Below are positions 37,884 to 49,644 of a stretch of DNA of 64,000 bases, piece by piece. The notes beneath the pieces were generated by a model. It searched no databases and was not told where the DNA came from. It worked only from the letters and a program-made list of their open reading frames with translations. The DNA lies in NCBI GenBank assembly GCA_963580455.1, contig OY756960.1:620001-684000 (forward strand), in the 5' to 3' direction. This stretch comes from Euonymus europaeus (lineage: Eukaryota; Streptophyta; Magnoliopsida; Celastrales; Celastraceae). The stretch's first letter is position 1. Each line of letters begins with the position of its first letter. A program made the translations under genes and the position numbers.

Positions 37884-39092
37884 TTCACACTAATTTTTGA
37901 GCTCTACAATCCTGGCGTTTCGGATATTAATTTCAGAACTCGTGGCTAGTTGGTCTCGTTTCAACTAATTAGCCGCGAAATGTGGTTTCTTTACGTAAAC
38001 GGTTTTATGAATATCCGTTGACTCCGAGTTCTGAATTCGGTGATTTTTAGCTTGATTTCACACTAATTTTCGAGCTCTACGATCCTGGTGTTTCGGATAT
38101 TGATTTCAGAACTCGTGGCTAGTTGGTCTCATTTCACCTAGTTAGCCGCGAAATGTGGTTTCTTTACGTAAACGGTTTTATGAATATCCGTTGACTCCGA
38201 TTTCTGAATTCGGTGATTTTTAGCTCGATTTCACACTACTTTTCGAGCTCTACAATCCTGGCATTTCGGATTTTGATTTCAGAACTTGTGGATAGTAGGT
38301 CTCGTTTCTCCCAGTTAGCCGCGAAATGTGGTTTCTTTACGTAAACGGTTTTATGAATATCCGTTGACTCCGAGTTCTGAATTCGGTGAATTTTAGCTTG
38401 ATTTCACACTACTTTTCGAGCTCTACGATCCTGGCGTTTCGGATATTGATTTCAGAACTCGTGGCTAGTTGGTCTCGTTTCACCTATAGCCGCGAAATGC
38501 GGTTTCTTTACGTAAACGGTATTATGAATATCCGTTGACTCCGAGTTCTGAATTCGGTGATTTTTAGCTTGATTTCACGCTACTTTTCGAGCTCTACGAT
38601 CCTGGCGTTTCGGAAATTGATTTCAGAACTCGTGGCTAGTTGGTCTCGTTTCACCTAGTTAGGCGCGAAATGTGGTTTCTTTACGTAAACTGTTTTATGA
38701 ATATCCGTTGACTCCGAGTTCTGAATTCGGTGATTTTTAGCTCGATTTCACACTACTTTTCGAGCTCTACAATCCTGGCATTTCGGATTTTGATTTCAGA
38801 ACTTGTGGCTAGTAGGTCTCGTTTCTCCCAGTTAGCCGCGAAATGTGGTTTCTTTACGTAAACGGTTTTATGAATATCCGTTGACTCCGAGTTCTGAATT
38901 CGGTGATTTTTGGCTTGATTACACACTACTTTTCGAGCTCTACAATCCTGGCGTTTTGGATTTTGATTTCAGAACTCGTGGCTAGTTGGTCTCGTTTCAC
39001 CTATTTACCCGCGAAATGTGGTTTCTTTACGTAAGTGGTTTTATGAATATCCGTTGACTCCGAGTTCTGAATTCGGTGATTTTTAGCTTGAT
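37884..39092. repeat. 7-monomer HOR, copy 2 (1,209 bp)
   Basis: This is a near-identical tandem copy of 36675-37883, with the same 2-base deletion 1,209 bases on. Differences seen include gatttctg in place of gagttctg (m220), taggcgcg in place of tagccgcg (m223), and a last monomer with gtaagtgg instead of gtaaacgg. That last change may reflect exchange with the next unit, which also uses gtaagtgg. Confidence 0.9.
38480..38491. other. 2-base deletion in monomer m222 (inherited)
   Basis: Same cacctatagcc change as at 37276, 1,209 bases further on. Confidence 0.9.
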
Positions 39093-40995
39093 TACACACT
39101 ACTTTTCGAGCTCTACGATCCTGGCGTTTCGGATATTGATTTCAGAACTCGTGGCTAGTTGGTCTCGTTTCACCTAGTTAGCCGCGAAATGCTGTTTCTT
39201 TACATAAACGGTATTATGAATATCCGTTGACTCCGAGTTCTGAATTCGGTGATTTTTAGCTTGATTTCACGCTACTTTTCGAGCTCTACGATCCTGGAGT
39301 TTCGGAAATTGATTTCAGAACTCGTGGCTAGTTGGTCTCGTTTCACCTAGTTAGCCGCGAAATGTGGTTTCTTTACTTAAACGGTTTTATGAATATCCGT
39401 TGACTCCGAGTTCTGAATTCGGTGATTTTTAGCTTGATTTCACACTAATTTTCGAGCTCTACGATCCTGGGGTTTCGGATATTCTTTTCAGAACTCGTGG
39501 CTAGTTGGTCTCGTTTCAACTAATTAGCCGCGAAATGTGGTTTCTTTACGTAAACGGTTTTATGAATATCCGTTGACTCCGAGTTCTGAATTCGGTGATT
39601 TTTAGCTTGATTTCACACTAATTTTCGAGCTCTACGATCCTGGGGTTTCGGATATTGATTTCAGAACTCGTGGCTAGTTGGTCTCGTTTCACCTAGTTAG
39701 CCGCGAAATGTGGTTTCTTTACGTAAACGGTTTTATGAATATCCGTTGACTCCGAGTTCTGAATTCGGTGATTTTTAGCTTGATTAGACACTACTTTTTG
39801 AGCTCTACGATCCTGGAGTTTCGGATATTGATTTCAGAACTCGTGGCTAGTTGGTCTCGTTTCACCTAATTAGCCGCGAAATGCGGTTTCTTTACGTAAA
39901 CGGTATTATGAATATCTGTTGACTCCGAGTTCTGAATTCGGTGATTTTTAGCTTGATTTCACGCTACTTTTTGAGCTCTACGATCCTGGCATTTCGGAAA
40001 TTGATTTCAGAACTCGTGGCTAGTTGGTCTCGTTTCACCTAGTTAGCCGCGAAATGTGGTTTCTTTACGTAAACGGTTTTATGAATATCCGTTGACTCCG
40101 AGTTCTGAATTCGGTGATTTTTAGCTCGATTTCACACTACTTTTCGAGCTCTACAATCCTGGCATTTCGGATTTTGATTTCAGAACTTGTGGCTAGTAGG
40201 TCTCGTTTCTCCCAGCTAGCCGCGAAATGTGGTTTCTTTACGTAAACGGTTTTATGAATATCCGTTGACTCCGAGTTCTGAATTCGGTGATTTTTAGCTT
40301 GATTTCACACTAATTTTTGAGCTCTACGATCCTGGGGTTTCGGATATTCTTTTCAGAACTCGTGGCTAGTTGGTCTCGTTTCAACTAATTAGCCGCGAAA
40401 TGTGGTTTCTTTACGTAAACGGTTTTATGAATATCCGTTGACTCCGAGTTCTGAATTCGGTGATTTTTAGCTTGATTTCACGCTACTTTTCGAGCTCTAC
40501 GATCCTGGCGTTTCGGAAATTGATTTCAGAACTCGTGGCTAGTTGGTCTCGTTTCACCTAGTTAGCCGCGAAATGTGGTTTCTTTACGTAAACGGTTTTA
40601 TGAATATCCGTTGACTCCGAGTTCTGAATTCGGTGATTTTTAGCTCGATTTCACACTACTTTTCGAGCTCTACAATCCTGGCATTTCGGATTTTGATTTC
40701 AGAACTTGTGGATAGTAGGTCTCGTTTCTCCCAGTTAGCCGCGAAATGTGGTTTCTTTACGTAAACGGTTTTATGAATATCCGTTGACTCCGAGTTCTGA
40801 ATTCGGTGATTTTTGGCTTGATTACACACTACTTTTCGAGCTCTACAATCCTGGTGTTTTGGATTTTGATTTCAGAACTCGTGGCTAGTTGGTCTCGTTT
40901 CACCTATTTACCCGCGAAATGTGGTTTCTTTACGTAAGTGGTTTTATGAATATCCGTTGACTCCGAGTTCTGAATTCGGTGATTTTTAGCTTGAT
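39093..40995. repeat. 11-monomer HOR, full unit (1,903 bp)
   Basis: m226-m236 begin with tgctgtttc plus acataaac and tattatg, then ggagtttcggaaatt, then gatattcttttc with caactaatt. They end with ctatttaccc plus gtaagtgg. The gtaagtgg marker at 39030, just before this unit, and at 40933, at its end, are 1,903 bases apart. Internally, gatattctttt types occur twice (m228, m233), so a shorter 5-monomer duplication may be nested inside. Confidence 0.75.
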
Positions 40996-41687
40996 TACAC
41001 ACTACTTTTCGAGCTCTACGATCCTGGCATTTCGGATATTGATTTCAGAACTCGTGGCTAGTTGGTCTCGTTTTACCTAGTTAGCCGCGAAATGCTGTTT
41101 CTTTACATAAACGGTATTATGAATATCCGTTGACTCCGAGTTCTGAATTCGGTGATTTTTAGCTTGATTTCACGCTACTTTTCGAGCTCTACGATCCTGG
41201 AGTTTCGGAAATTGATTTCAGAACTCGTGGCTAGTTGGTCTCGTTTCACCTAGTTAGCCGCGAAATGTGGTTTCTTTACGTAAACGGTTTTATGAATATC
41301 CGTTGACTCCGAGTTCTGAATTCGGTGATTTTTAGCTTGATTTCACACTAATTTTCGAGCTCTACGATCCTGGGGTTTCGGATATTCTTTTCAGAACTCG
41401 TGGCTAGTTGGTCTCGTTTCAACTAATTAGCCGCGAAATGTGGTTTCTTTACGTAAACGGTTTTATGAATATCCGTTGACTCCGAGTTCTGAATTCGGTG
41501 ATTTTTAGCTTGATTTCACACTAATTTTCGAGCTCTACGATCCTGGCGTTTCGGATATTGATTTCAGAACTCGTGGCTAGTTGGTCTCGTTTCACCTAGT
41601 TAGCCGCGAAATGTGGTTTCTTTACGTAAACGGTTTTATGAATATCCGTTGACTCCGAGTTCTGAATTCGGTGATTTTTAGCTCGAT
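40996..41687. repeat. 11-monomer HOR, partial second unit (4 monomers)
   Basis: m237-m239 repeat m226-m228 (tgctgtttc, ggagtttcggaaatt, gatattctttt), and m240 resembles m229 with ggcg in place of gggg. The order then diverges. The following two monomers (41688-42033) match m235-m236 instead, so the copy was truncated or rejoined about six monomers early. Confidence 0.7.
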
Positions 41688-42897
41688 TTCACACTACTTT
41701 TCGAGCTCTACAATCCTGGCATTTCGGATTTTGATTTCAGAACTTGTGGCTAGTAGGTCTCGTTTCTCCCAGTTAGCCGCGAAATGTGGTTTCTTTACGT
41801 AAACGGTTTTATGAATATCCGTTGACTCCGAGTTCTGAATTCGGTGATTTTTGGCTTGATTACACACTACTTTTCGAGCTCTACAATCCTGGCATTTTGG
41901 ATTTTGATTTCAGAACTCGTGGCTAGTTGGTCTCGTTTCACCTATTTACCCGCGAAATGTGGTTTCTTTACGTAAACGGTTTTGGGAATATCCGTTGACT
42001 CCGAGTTCTGAATTCGGTGATTTTTAGCTTGATTTCACACTACTTTTCGAGCTCTACGATCGTGGCGTTTCGGATATTGATTTCAGAACTCGTGGCTAGT
42101 TGGTCTCGTTTTACCTAGTTAGCCGCGAAATGCGGTTTCTTTACGTAAACGGTTTTATGAATATCCGTTGACTCCGAGTTCTGAATTCGAAGATTTTTAG
42201 CTTGATTTCACGCTACTTTTCGAGCTCTACGATCCTGGCGTTTCGGATATTGATTTCAGAACTCATGGCTAGTTGGTCTCGTTTCACCTAGTTAGCCGCG
42301 AAATGTGGTTTCTTTACGTAAACGGTTTTATGAATATCCGTTGACTCCGAGTTCTGAATTCGGTGATTTTTAGCTTGATTTCACACTACTTTTCGAGCTC
42401 TACGATCCTGGTGTTTCGGATTTTGATTTCAGAACTCGTGGCTAGTTGGTCTTGTTTCACCTAGTTAGCCGCGAAATGTGGTTTCTTTACGTAAACGGTT
42501 TTGGGAATATCCGTTGCTCCGAGTTCTGAATTCGGTGATTTTTAGCTTGATTTCACGCTACTTTTCGAGCTCTACGATCATGGCGTTTCGGATTTTGATT
42601 TTAGAACTCGTCGCTAGTAGGTCACGTTTCACCTAGTTAGCCGCGAAATGTGGTTTCTTTACGTAAACAGTTTTATGAATATCCTTTGACTCCGAGTTCT
42701 GAATTCGGTGATTTTTAGCTTGATTTCGCACTACTTTTCAAGCTCTACAATCCTGGCATTTCAGATTTTGATTTCGGAACTCGTGGCTAGTAGGTCTCGA
42801 TTCACCTATTTAGCCGCGAAATGTGGTTTCTTTACGTAAGTGGTTTTATGAATATCTGTTGACTCCGAGTTCGGAATTCGGTGATTTTTAGGTTGAT
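41688..42897. repeat. Transitional monomers (m241-m247)
   Basis: This stretch holds an agctcgat/ttctcccag monomer, a ctatttaccc monomer with ttttggg, then single oddities: cgatcgtgg, ttcgaagattttt, a 1-base deletion at 42516, cgatcatgg with gtcacg, and ttttcaag with gtaagtgg and gttcggaattcgg. The high density of private changes suggests these monomers have not been recently homogenised. Confidence 0.6.
42511..42520. other. 1-base deletion in monomer m245
   Basis: Reads ccgttgctcc in place of ccgttgactcc. It is unique in the window and lies in the private-variant-rich transitional zone. Confidence 0.9.
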
Positions 42898-44973
42898 TAC
42901 ACACTACTTTTCGAGCTCTACAATTCTGGCATTTCGGATTTTTATTTCAGAACTTGTGGCTTGTTGGTCTCGTTTCACCTATTTAGCCGCGAAATGTGGT
43001 TTCGTAACGTAAACGGTTTTATGAATATCCGTTGACTCCGAGTTCTGAATTCGGTGATTTTTAGCTTGATTTCACACTAATTTTCGAGCTCTACGATCCT
43101 GGCGTTTCGGATATTGATTTCAGAACTCGTGGCTAGTTGGTCTCGTTTCACCTAGTTAGCCGCGAAATGTGGTTTCTTTACGTAAACGGTTTTATGAATA
43201 TCCGTTGACTCCGAGTTCTGAATTCGGTGATTTTTAGCTCGATTTCACACTACTTTTCGAGCTCTACAATCCTGGCATTTCGGATTTTGATTTCAGAACT
43301 TGTGGCTAGTAGGTCTCGTTTCTCCCAGTTAGCCGCGAAATGTGGTTTCTTTACGTAAACGGTTTTATGAATATCCGTTGACTCCGAGTTCTGAATTCGG
43401 TGATTTTTAGCTTGATTTCACACTACTTTTCGAGCTCTACGATCCTGGCTTTTCGGATTTTGATTTCAGAACTCGTGGCTAGTAAGTCTCGTTTCTCCCA
43501 GTTAGCCGCGAAATGTGGTTTCTTTACGTAAACGGTTTTATGAATATCCGTTGACTCCGAGTTTTGAATTCGGTGATTTTTAGCTTGATTACACACTACT
43601 TTTCGAGCTCTACAATCCTGGCGTTTTGGATTTTGATTTCAGAACTCGTGGCTAGTTGGTCTCGTTTCACCTATTTAGCCGCGAAATGTGGTTTCTTTAC
43701 GTAAACGGTTTTAGGAATATCCGTTGACTCCGAGTTCTGAATTCGGTGATTTTTAGCTTGATTTCACGCTACTTTTCGAGCTCTACGATCCTGGCGTTTC
43801 GGATTTTGATTTCCGAACTCGTCGCTAGTAGGTCTCGTTTCACCTAGTTAGCCGCGAAATGTGGTTTCTTTACGTAAACAGTTTTATGAATATCCTTTGA
43901 CTCCGAGTTCTGAATTCGGTGATTTTTAGCTTGATTTCACACTACTTTTCGAGCTCTACAATACTGGCGTTTCGGATATTCATTTCAGAACTCGTGGCTA
44001 GTTGGTCTCGTTTCAACTAGTTAGCCGCGAAATGTGGTTTCTTTACGTAAACGGTTTTATGAATATCCGTTGACTCCGAGTTCTGAATTCGGTGATTTTT
44101 AGCTTGATTTCACACTAATTTTCGAGCTCTACGATCCTGGCGTTTAGGATATTGATTTCAGAACTCGTGCATAGTTGGTCTCGTTTCAGCTAGTTAGCCG
44201 CGAAATGTGGTTTCTTTACGTAAACGGTTTTATGAATATCCGTTGACTCCGAGTTCTGAATTCGGTGATTTTTAGCTTGATTTCATACTACTTTTCGAGC
44301 TCTACGATCCTGGCGTTTCGAATATTGATTTCAGAACTCATGGCTAGTTGGTCTCGTTTCACCTAGTTAGCCGCGAAATGTGGTTTCTTTACGTAAACGG
44401 TTTTATGAATATCCGTTGACTCCGAGTTCTGAATTCGGTGATTTTTAGCTTGATTTCACACTACTTTTCGAGCTCTACGATCCTGGTGTTTCGGATTTTG
44501 ATTTCAGAACTCGTGGCTAGTTGGTCTTGTTTCACCTAGTTAGCCGCAAAATGTGGTTTCTTTACGTAAACGGTTTTATGAATATCCGTTGACTCCGAGT
44601 TCTGAATTCGGTGATTTTTAGCTTGATTTCACGCTACTTTTCGAGCTCTACGATCCTGGCGTTTCTGATATTGATTTCAGAACTCGTGGCTAGTTGGTCT
44701 CGTTTCACCTAGTTAGCCGCGAAATGTGGTTTCTTTACGTAAACGGTTTTATGAATATCCGTTGACTCCGAGTTCTGAATTCGGTGATTTTTAGCTTGAT
44801 TTCACACTAATTTTCGAGCTCTACAATCCTGGCATTTCGGATTTTGATTTCAGAACTCGTGGCTAGTAGGTCTCGTTTCTCCCAGTTAGCCGCGAAATGT
44901 GGTTTCTTTACGTAAACGGTTTTATGAATATCCGTTGACTCCGAGTTCTGAATTCGGTGATTTTTAGCTTGAT
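42898..44973. repeat. 12-monomer HOR, copy 1 (2,076 bp)
   Basis: m248-m259 match m260-m271 at exactly 2,076 bases. Shared markers are caattctgg with ggcttgttgg and gtttcgtaacg, ggcttttcgg with agtaagtctcg (43481 and 45557), ttccgaactcgtcg, caatactgg with gatattcattt, gtttaggatatt with gtgcatag (44167 and 46243), cttgtttcacc with cgcaaaatg, and gtttctgatatt. Copy 1 has private tcagctag (m255) and cgaatatt (m256). Confidence 0.92.
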
Positions 44974-47049
44974 TACACACTACTTTTCGAGCTCTACAAT
45001 TCTGGCATTTCGGATTTTTATTTCAGAACTTGTGGCTTGTTGGTCTCGTTTCACCTATTTAGCCGCGAAATGTGGTTTCGTAACGTAAACGGTTTTATGA
45101 ATATCCGTTGACTCCGAGTTCTGAATTCGGTGATTTTTAGCTTGATTTCACACTAATTTTCGAGCTCTACGATCCTGGCGTTTCGGATATTGATTTCAGA
45201 ACTCGTGGCTAGTTGGTCTCGTTTCACCTAGTTAGCCGCGAAATGTGGTTTCTTTACGTAAACGGTTTTATGAATATCCGTTGACTCCGAGTTCTGAATT
45301 CGGTGATTTTTAGCTCGATTTCACACTACTTTTCGAGCTCTACAATCCTGGCATTTCGGATTTTGATTTCAGAACTTGTGGCTAGTAGGTCTCGTTTCTC
45401 CCAGTTAGCCGCGAAATGTGGTTTCTTTACGTAAACGGTTTTATGAATATCCGTTGACTCCGAGTTCTGAATTCGGTGATTTTTAGCTTGATTTCACACT
45501 ACTTTTCGAGCTCTACGATCCTGGCTTTTCGGATTTTGATTTCAGAACTCGTGGCTAGTAAGTCTCGTTTCTCCCAGTTAGCCGCGAAATGTGGTTTCTT
45601 TACGTAAACGGTTTTATGAATATCCGTTGACTCCGAGTTTTGAATTCGGTGATTTTTAGCTTGATTACACACTACTTTTCGAGCTCTACAATCCTGGCGT
45701 TTTGGATTTTGATTTCAGAACTCGTGGCTAGTTGGTCTCGTTTCACCTATTTAGCCGCGAAATGTGGTTTCTTTACGTAAACGGTTTTAGGAATATCCGT
45801 TGACTCCGAGTTCTGAATTCGGTGATTTTTAGCTTGATTTCACGCTACTTTTCGAGCTCTACGATCCTGGCGTTTCGGATTTTGATTTCCGAACTCGTCG
45901 CTAGTAGGTCTCGTTTCACCTAGTTAGCCGCGAAATGTGGTTTCTTTACGTAAACAGTTTTATGAATATCCTTTGACTCCGAGTTCTGAATTCGGTGATT
46001 TTTAGCTTGATTTCACACTACTTTTCGAGCTCTACAATACTGGCGTTTCGGATATTCATTTCAGAACTCGTGGCTAGTTGGTCTCGTTTCAACTAGTTAG
46101 CCGCGAAATGTGGTTTCTTTACGTAAACGGTTTTATGAATATCCGTTGACTCCGAGTTCTGAATTCGGTGATTTTTAGCTTGATTTCACACTAATTTTCG
46201 AGCTCTACGATCCTGGCGTTTAGGATATTGATTTCAGAACTCGTGCATAGTTGGTCTCGTTTCACCTAGTTAGCCGCGAAATGTGGTTTCTTTACGTAAA
46301 CGGTTTTATGAATATCCGTTGACTCCGAGTTCTGAATTCGGTGATTTTTAGCTTGATTTCATACTACTTTTCGAGCTCTACGATCCTGGCGTTTCGGATA
46401 TTGATTTCAGAACTCATGGCTAGTTGGTCTCGTTTCACCTAGTTAGCCGCGAAATGTGGTTTCTTTACGTAAACGGTTTTATGAATATCCGTTGACTCCG
46501 AGTTCTGAATTCGGTGATTTTTAGCTTGATTTCACACTACTTTTCGAGCTCTACGATCCTGGTGTTTCGGATTTTGATTTCAGAACTCGTGGCTAGTTGG
46601 TCTTGTTTCACCTAGTTAGCCGCAAAATGTGGTTTCTTTACGTAAACGGTTTTATGAATATCCGTTGACTCCGAGTTCTGAATTCGGTGATTTTTAGCTT
46701 GATTTCACGCTACTTTTCGAGCTCTACGATCCTGGCGTTTCTGATATTGATTTCAGAACTCGTGGCTAGTTGGTCTCGTTTCACCTAGTTAGCCGCGAAA
46801 TGTGGTTTCTTTACGTAAACGGTTTTATGAATATCCGTTGACTCCGAGTTCTGAATTCGGTGATTTTTAGCTTGATTTCACACTAATTTTCGAGCTCTAC
46901 AATCCTGGCATTTCGGATTTTGATTTCAGAACTCGTGGCTAGTAGGTCTCGTTTCTCCCAGTTAGCCGCGAAATGTGGTTTCTTTACGTAAACGGTTTTA
47001 TGAATATCCGTTGACTCCGAGTTCTGAATTCGGTGATTTTTAGCTTGAT
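44974..47049. repeat. 12-monomer HOR, copy 2 (2,076 bp)
   Basis: This is a near-identical tandem copy of 42898-44973. Its last eight monomers (45666-47049) are also the first eight of the 23-monomer unit, so that stretch exists three times in the window, at 43590, 45666 and 49645. Confidence 0.92.
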
Positions 47050-49644
47050 TACACACTACTTTTCGAGCTCCACAATCCTGGCGTTTTGGATTTTGATTTC
47101 AGAACTCGTGGCTAGTTGTTCTCGTTTCACCTATTTAACCGCGAAATGTGGTTTCTTTACGTAAACGGTTTTAGGAATATCCGTTGACTCCGAGTTCTGA
47201 ATTCGGTGATTTTTAGCTTGATTTCACGCTACTTTTCGAGCTCTACGATCCTGGCGTTTCGGATTTTGATTTCAGAACTCTTCGCTAGTAGGTCTCGTTT
47301 CACCTAGTTAACCGCGAAATGTGGTTTCTTTACGTAAACAGTTTTATGAATATCCGTTGACTCCGAGTTCTGAATTCGGTGATTTTTAGCTTGATTTCAC
47401 ACTACTTTTCGAGCTCTACAATCCTGAGTTTTTGGATTTTGATTTCAGAACTCGTGGCTAGTTGGTCTCGTTTCACCTAGTTAGCCGCGAATTGTGGTTT
47501 CTTTACGTAAACGGTTTTATGAATATCCGTTGACTCCGAGTTCTGAATTCGGTGATTTTTAGCTTGATTTCACACTACTTTTCAAGCTCTACGATCCTGG
47601 TGTTTCGGATTTTGATTTCAGAACTTGTGGCTAGTTGGTCTCGTTTCACCTAGTTAGCCGCGAAATGCGGTTTCTTTACGTAAACGGTATTATGAATATC
47701 CGTTGACTCCGAGTTCTGAATTCGGTGATTTTTAGCTTGATTTCACGCTACTTTTCGAGCTCTACGATCCTGGCGTTTCGGAAATTGATTTCAGAACTCG
47801 TGGCTAGTTGGTCCCGTTTCACCTAGTTAGCCTCGAAATGTGGTTTCTTTACGTAAACGGTTTTATGAATATCCGTTGACTCCGAGTTCTGAATTCGGTG
47901 ATTTTTAGCTTGATTTCATACTACTTTTCGAGCTCTACGATCCTGGCGTTTCGGATATTGATTTCAGAACTCATGGCTAGTTGGTCTCGTTTCACCTAGT
48001 TAGCCGCGAAATGTGGTTTCTTTACGTAAACGGTTTTATGAATATCCGTTGACTCCGAGTTCTGAATTCGGTGATTTTTAGCTTGATTTCACACTACTTT
48101 TCGAGCTCTACGATCCTGGTGTTTCGGATTTTGATTTCAGAACTCGTGGCTAGTTGGTCTCGTTTCACCTAGTTAGCCGCGAAATGCGGTTTCTTTACGT
48201 AAACGGTATTATGAATATCCGTTGACTCCGAGTTCTGAATTCGGTGATTTTTAGCTTGATTTCACGTTACTTTTCGAGCTCTACGATCCTGGCGTTTCGG
48301 AAATTGATTTCAGAACTCGTGGCTAGTTGGTCGCGTTTCACCTAGTTAGCCTCGAAATGTGGTTTCTTTACGTAAACGGTTTTATGAATATCCGTTGACT
48401 CCGAGTTCTGAATTCGGTGATTTTTAGCTTGATTTCACACTACTTTTCGAGCTCTACGATCCTGGGGTTTCGGATATTGATTTCAGAACTCGTGGCTAGT
48501 TGGTCTCGTTTCACCTAGTTAGCCGCGAAATGTGGTTTCTTTACGTAAACCGTTTTATGAATATCCGTTGACTCCGAGTTCTGAATTCGGTGATTTTTAG
48601 CTTGATTACACACTACTTTTCGAGCTCTACGATCCTGGCATTTCGGATATTGATTTAAAAACTCGTGGCTAGTTGGTCTCGTTTCACCTAGTTAGCCGCG
48701 AAATGCGGTTTCTTTACGTAAACGGTTTTATGAATATCCGTTGACTCCGAGTTCTGAATTCGGTGATTTTTAGCTTGATTTCACGCTACTTTTCGAGCTC
48801 TACGATCCTGGGGTTTCGGATACTGATTTCAGAACTCGTGGCTAGTTGGTCTCGTTTCACCTAGTTAGCCGCGAAATGTGGTTTCTTTACGTAAACGGTT
48901 TTATGAATATCCGTTGACTCCGAGTTCTGAATTCGGTGATTTTTAGCTTGATTTCACACTACTTTTCAAGCTCTACAATCCTGGCGTTTCGGATTTTGAT
49001 TTCAGAGCTCGTGGCTAGTAGGTCTCGTTTCTCCCAGTTAGCCGCGAAATGTGGTTTCTTTACGTAAACGGTTTTATGAATATCCGTTGACTCCGAGTTC
49101 TGAATTCGGTGATTTTTAGCTTGATTACACACTAATTTTCGAGCTCTACAATCCTGGCGTTTTGGATTTTGATTTCAGAACTCGTGGCTAGTTGGTCTCG
49201 TTTAACCTATTTAGCCGCGAAATGTGGTTTCTTTACGTAAACGGTTTTAGGAATATCCGTTGACTCCGAGTTCTGAATTCGGTGATTTTTAGCTTGATTT
49301 CACGCAACTTTTCGAGCTCTACGATCCTGGGGTTTCGGATTTTGATTTCAGAACTCGTCTCTAGTAGGTTTCGTTTCACCTAGTTAGCCGCGAAATGTGG
49401 TTTCTTTACGGAAACAGTTTTATGAATATCCGTTGACTCCGAGTTCTGAATTCGGTGATTTTTAGCTTGATTTCATACTACTTTTCGAGCTCTACGATCC
49501 TGGCATTTCGGATATTGATTTCAGAACTCGTGGCTAGTAGGTCTCGTTTCTCCCAGTTAGCCGCGAAATGTGGTTTCTTTACGTAAACGGTTTTATGAAT
49601 ATCCGTTGACTCCGAGTTCTGAATTCGGTGATTTTTAGCTTGAT
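45666..49644. repeat. 23-monomer HOR, copy 1 (3,979 bp)
   Basis: m264-m286 match m287-m309 at exactly 3,979 bases (23 x 173). Marker pairs are gtgcatag (46243, 50222), cctgagttttt (47422, 51401), gtcccg (47811, 51790), gtcgcg (48330, 52309), gatactgatt (48822, 52801) and ttttcaagctc (48967, 52946). I counted about a dozen differences outside the last monomer, so identity is above 99%. Private changes here include cacgcaac and acggaaacag in m285. Confidence 0.93.
49472..49644. repeat. Hybrid junction monomer (m286)
   Basis: The front half (catac, ggcatttcggatatt) equals that of m309, the last monomer of copy 2. The back half (actcgtgg, gtagg, ttctcccag) is a different class, and m309 has actcatgg, gttgg and ttcacctag. 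The switch lies between position 43 (49514) and position 59 (49530). Its back half is close to, but not the same as, that of m263 before copy 1, which has agtaag and gagttttg. Confidence 0.75.
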
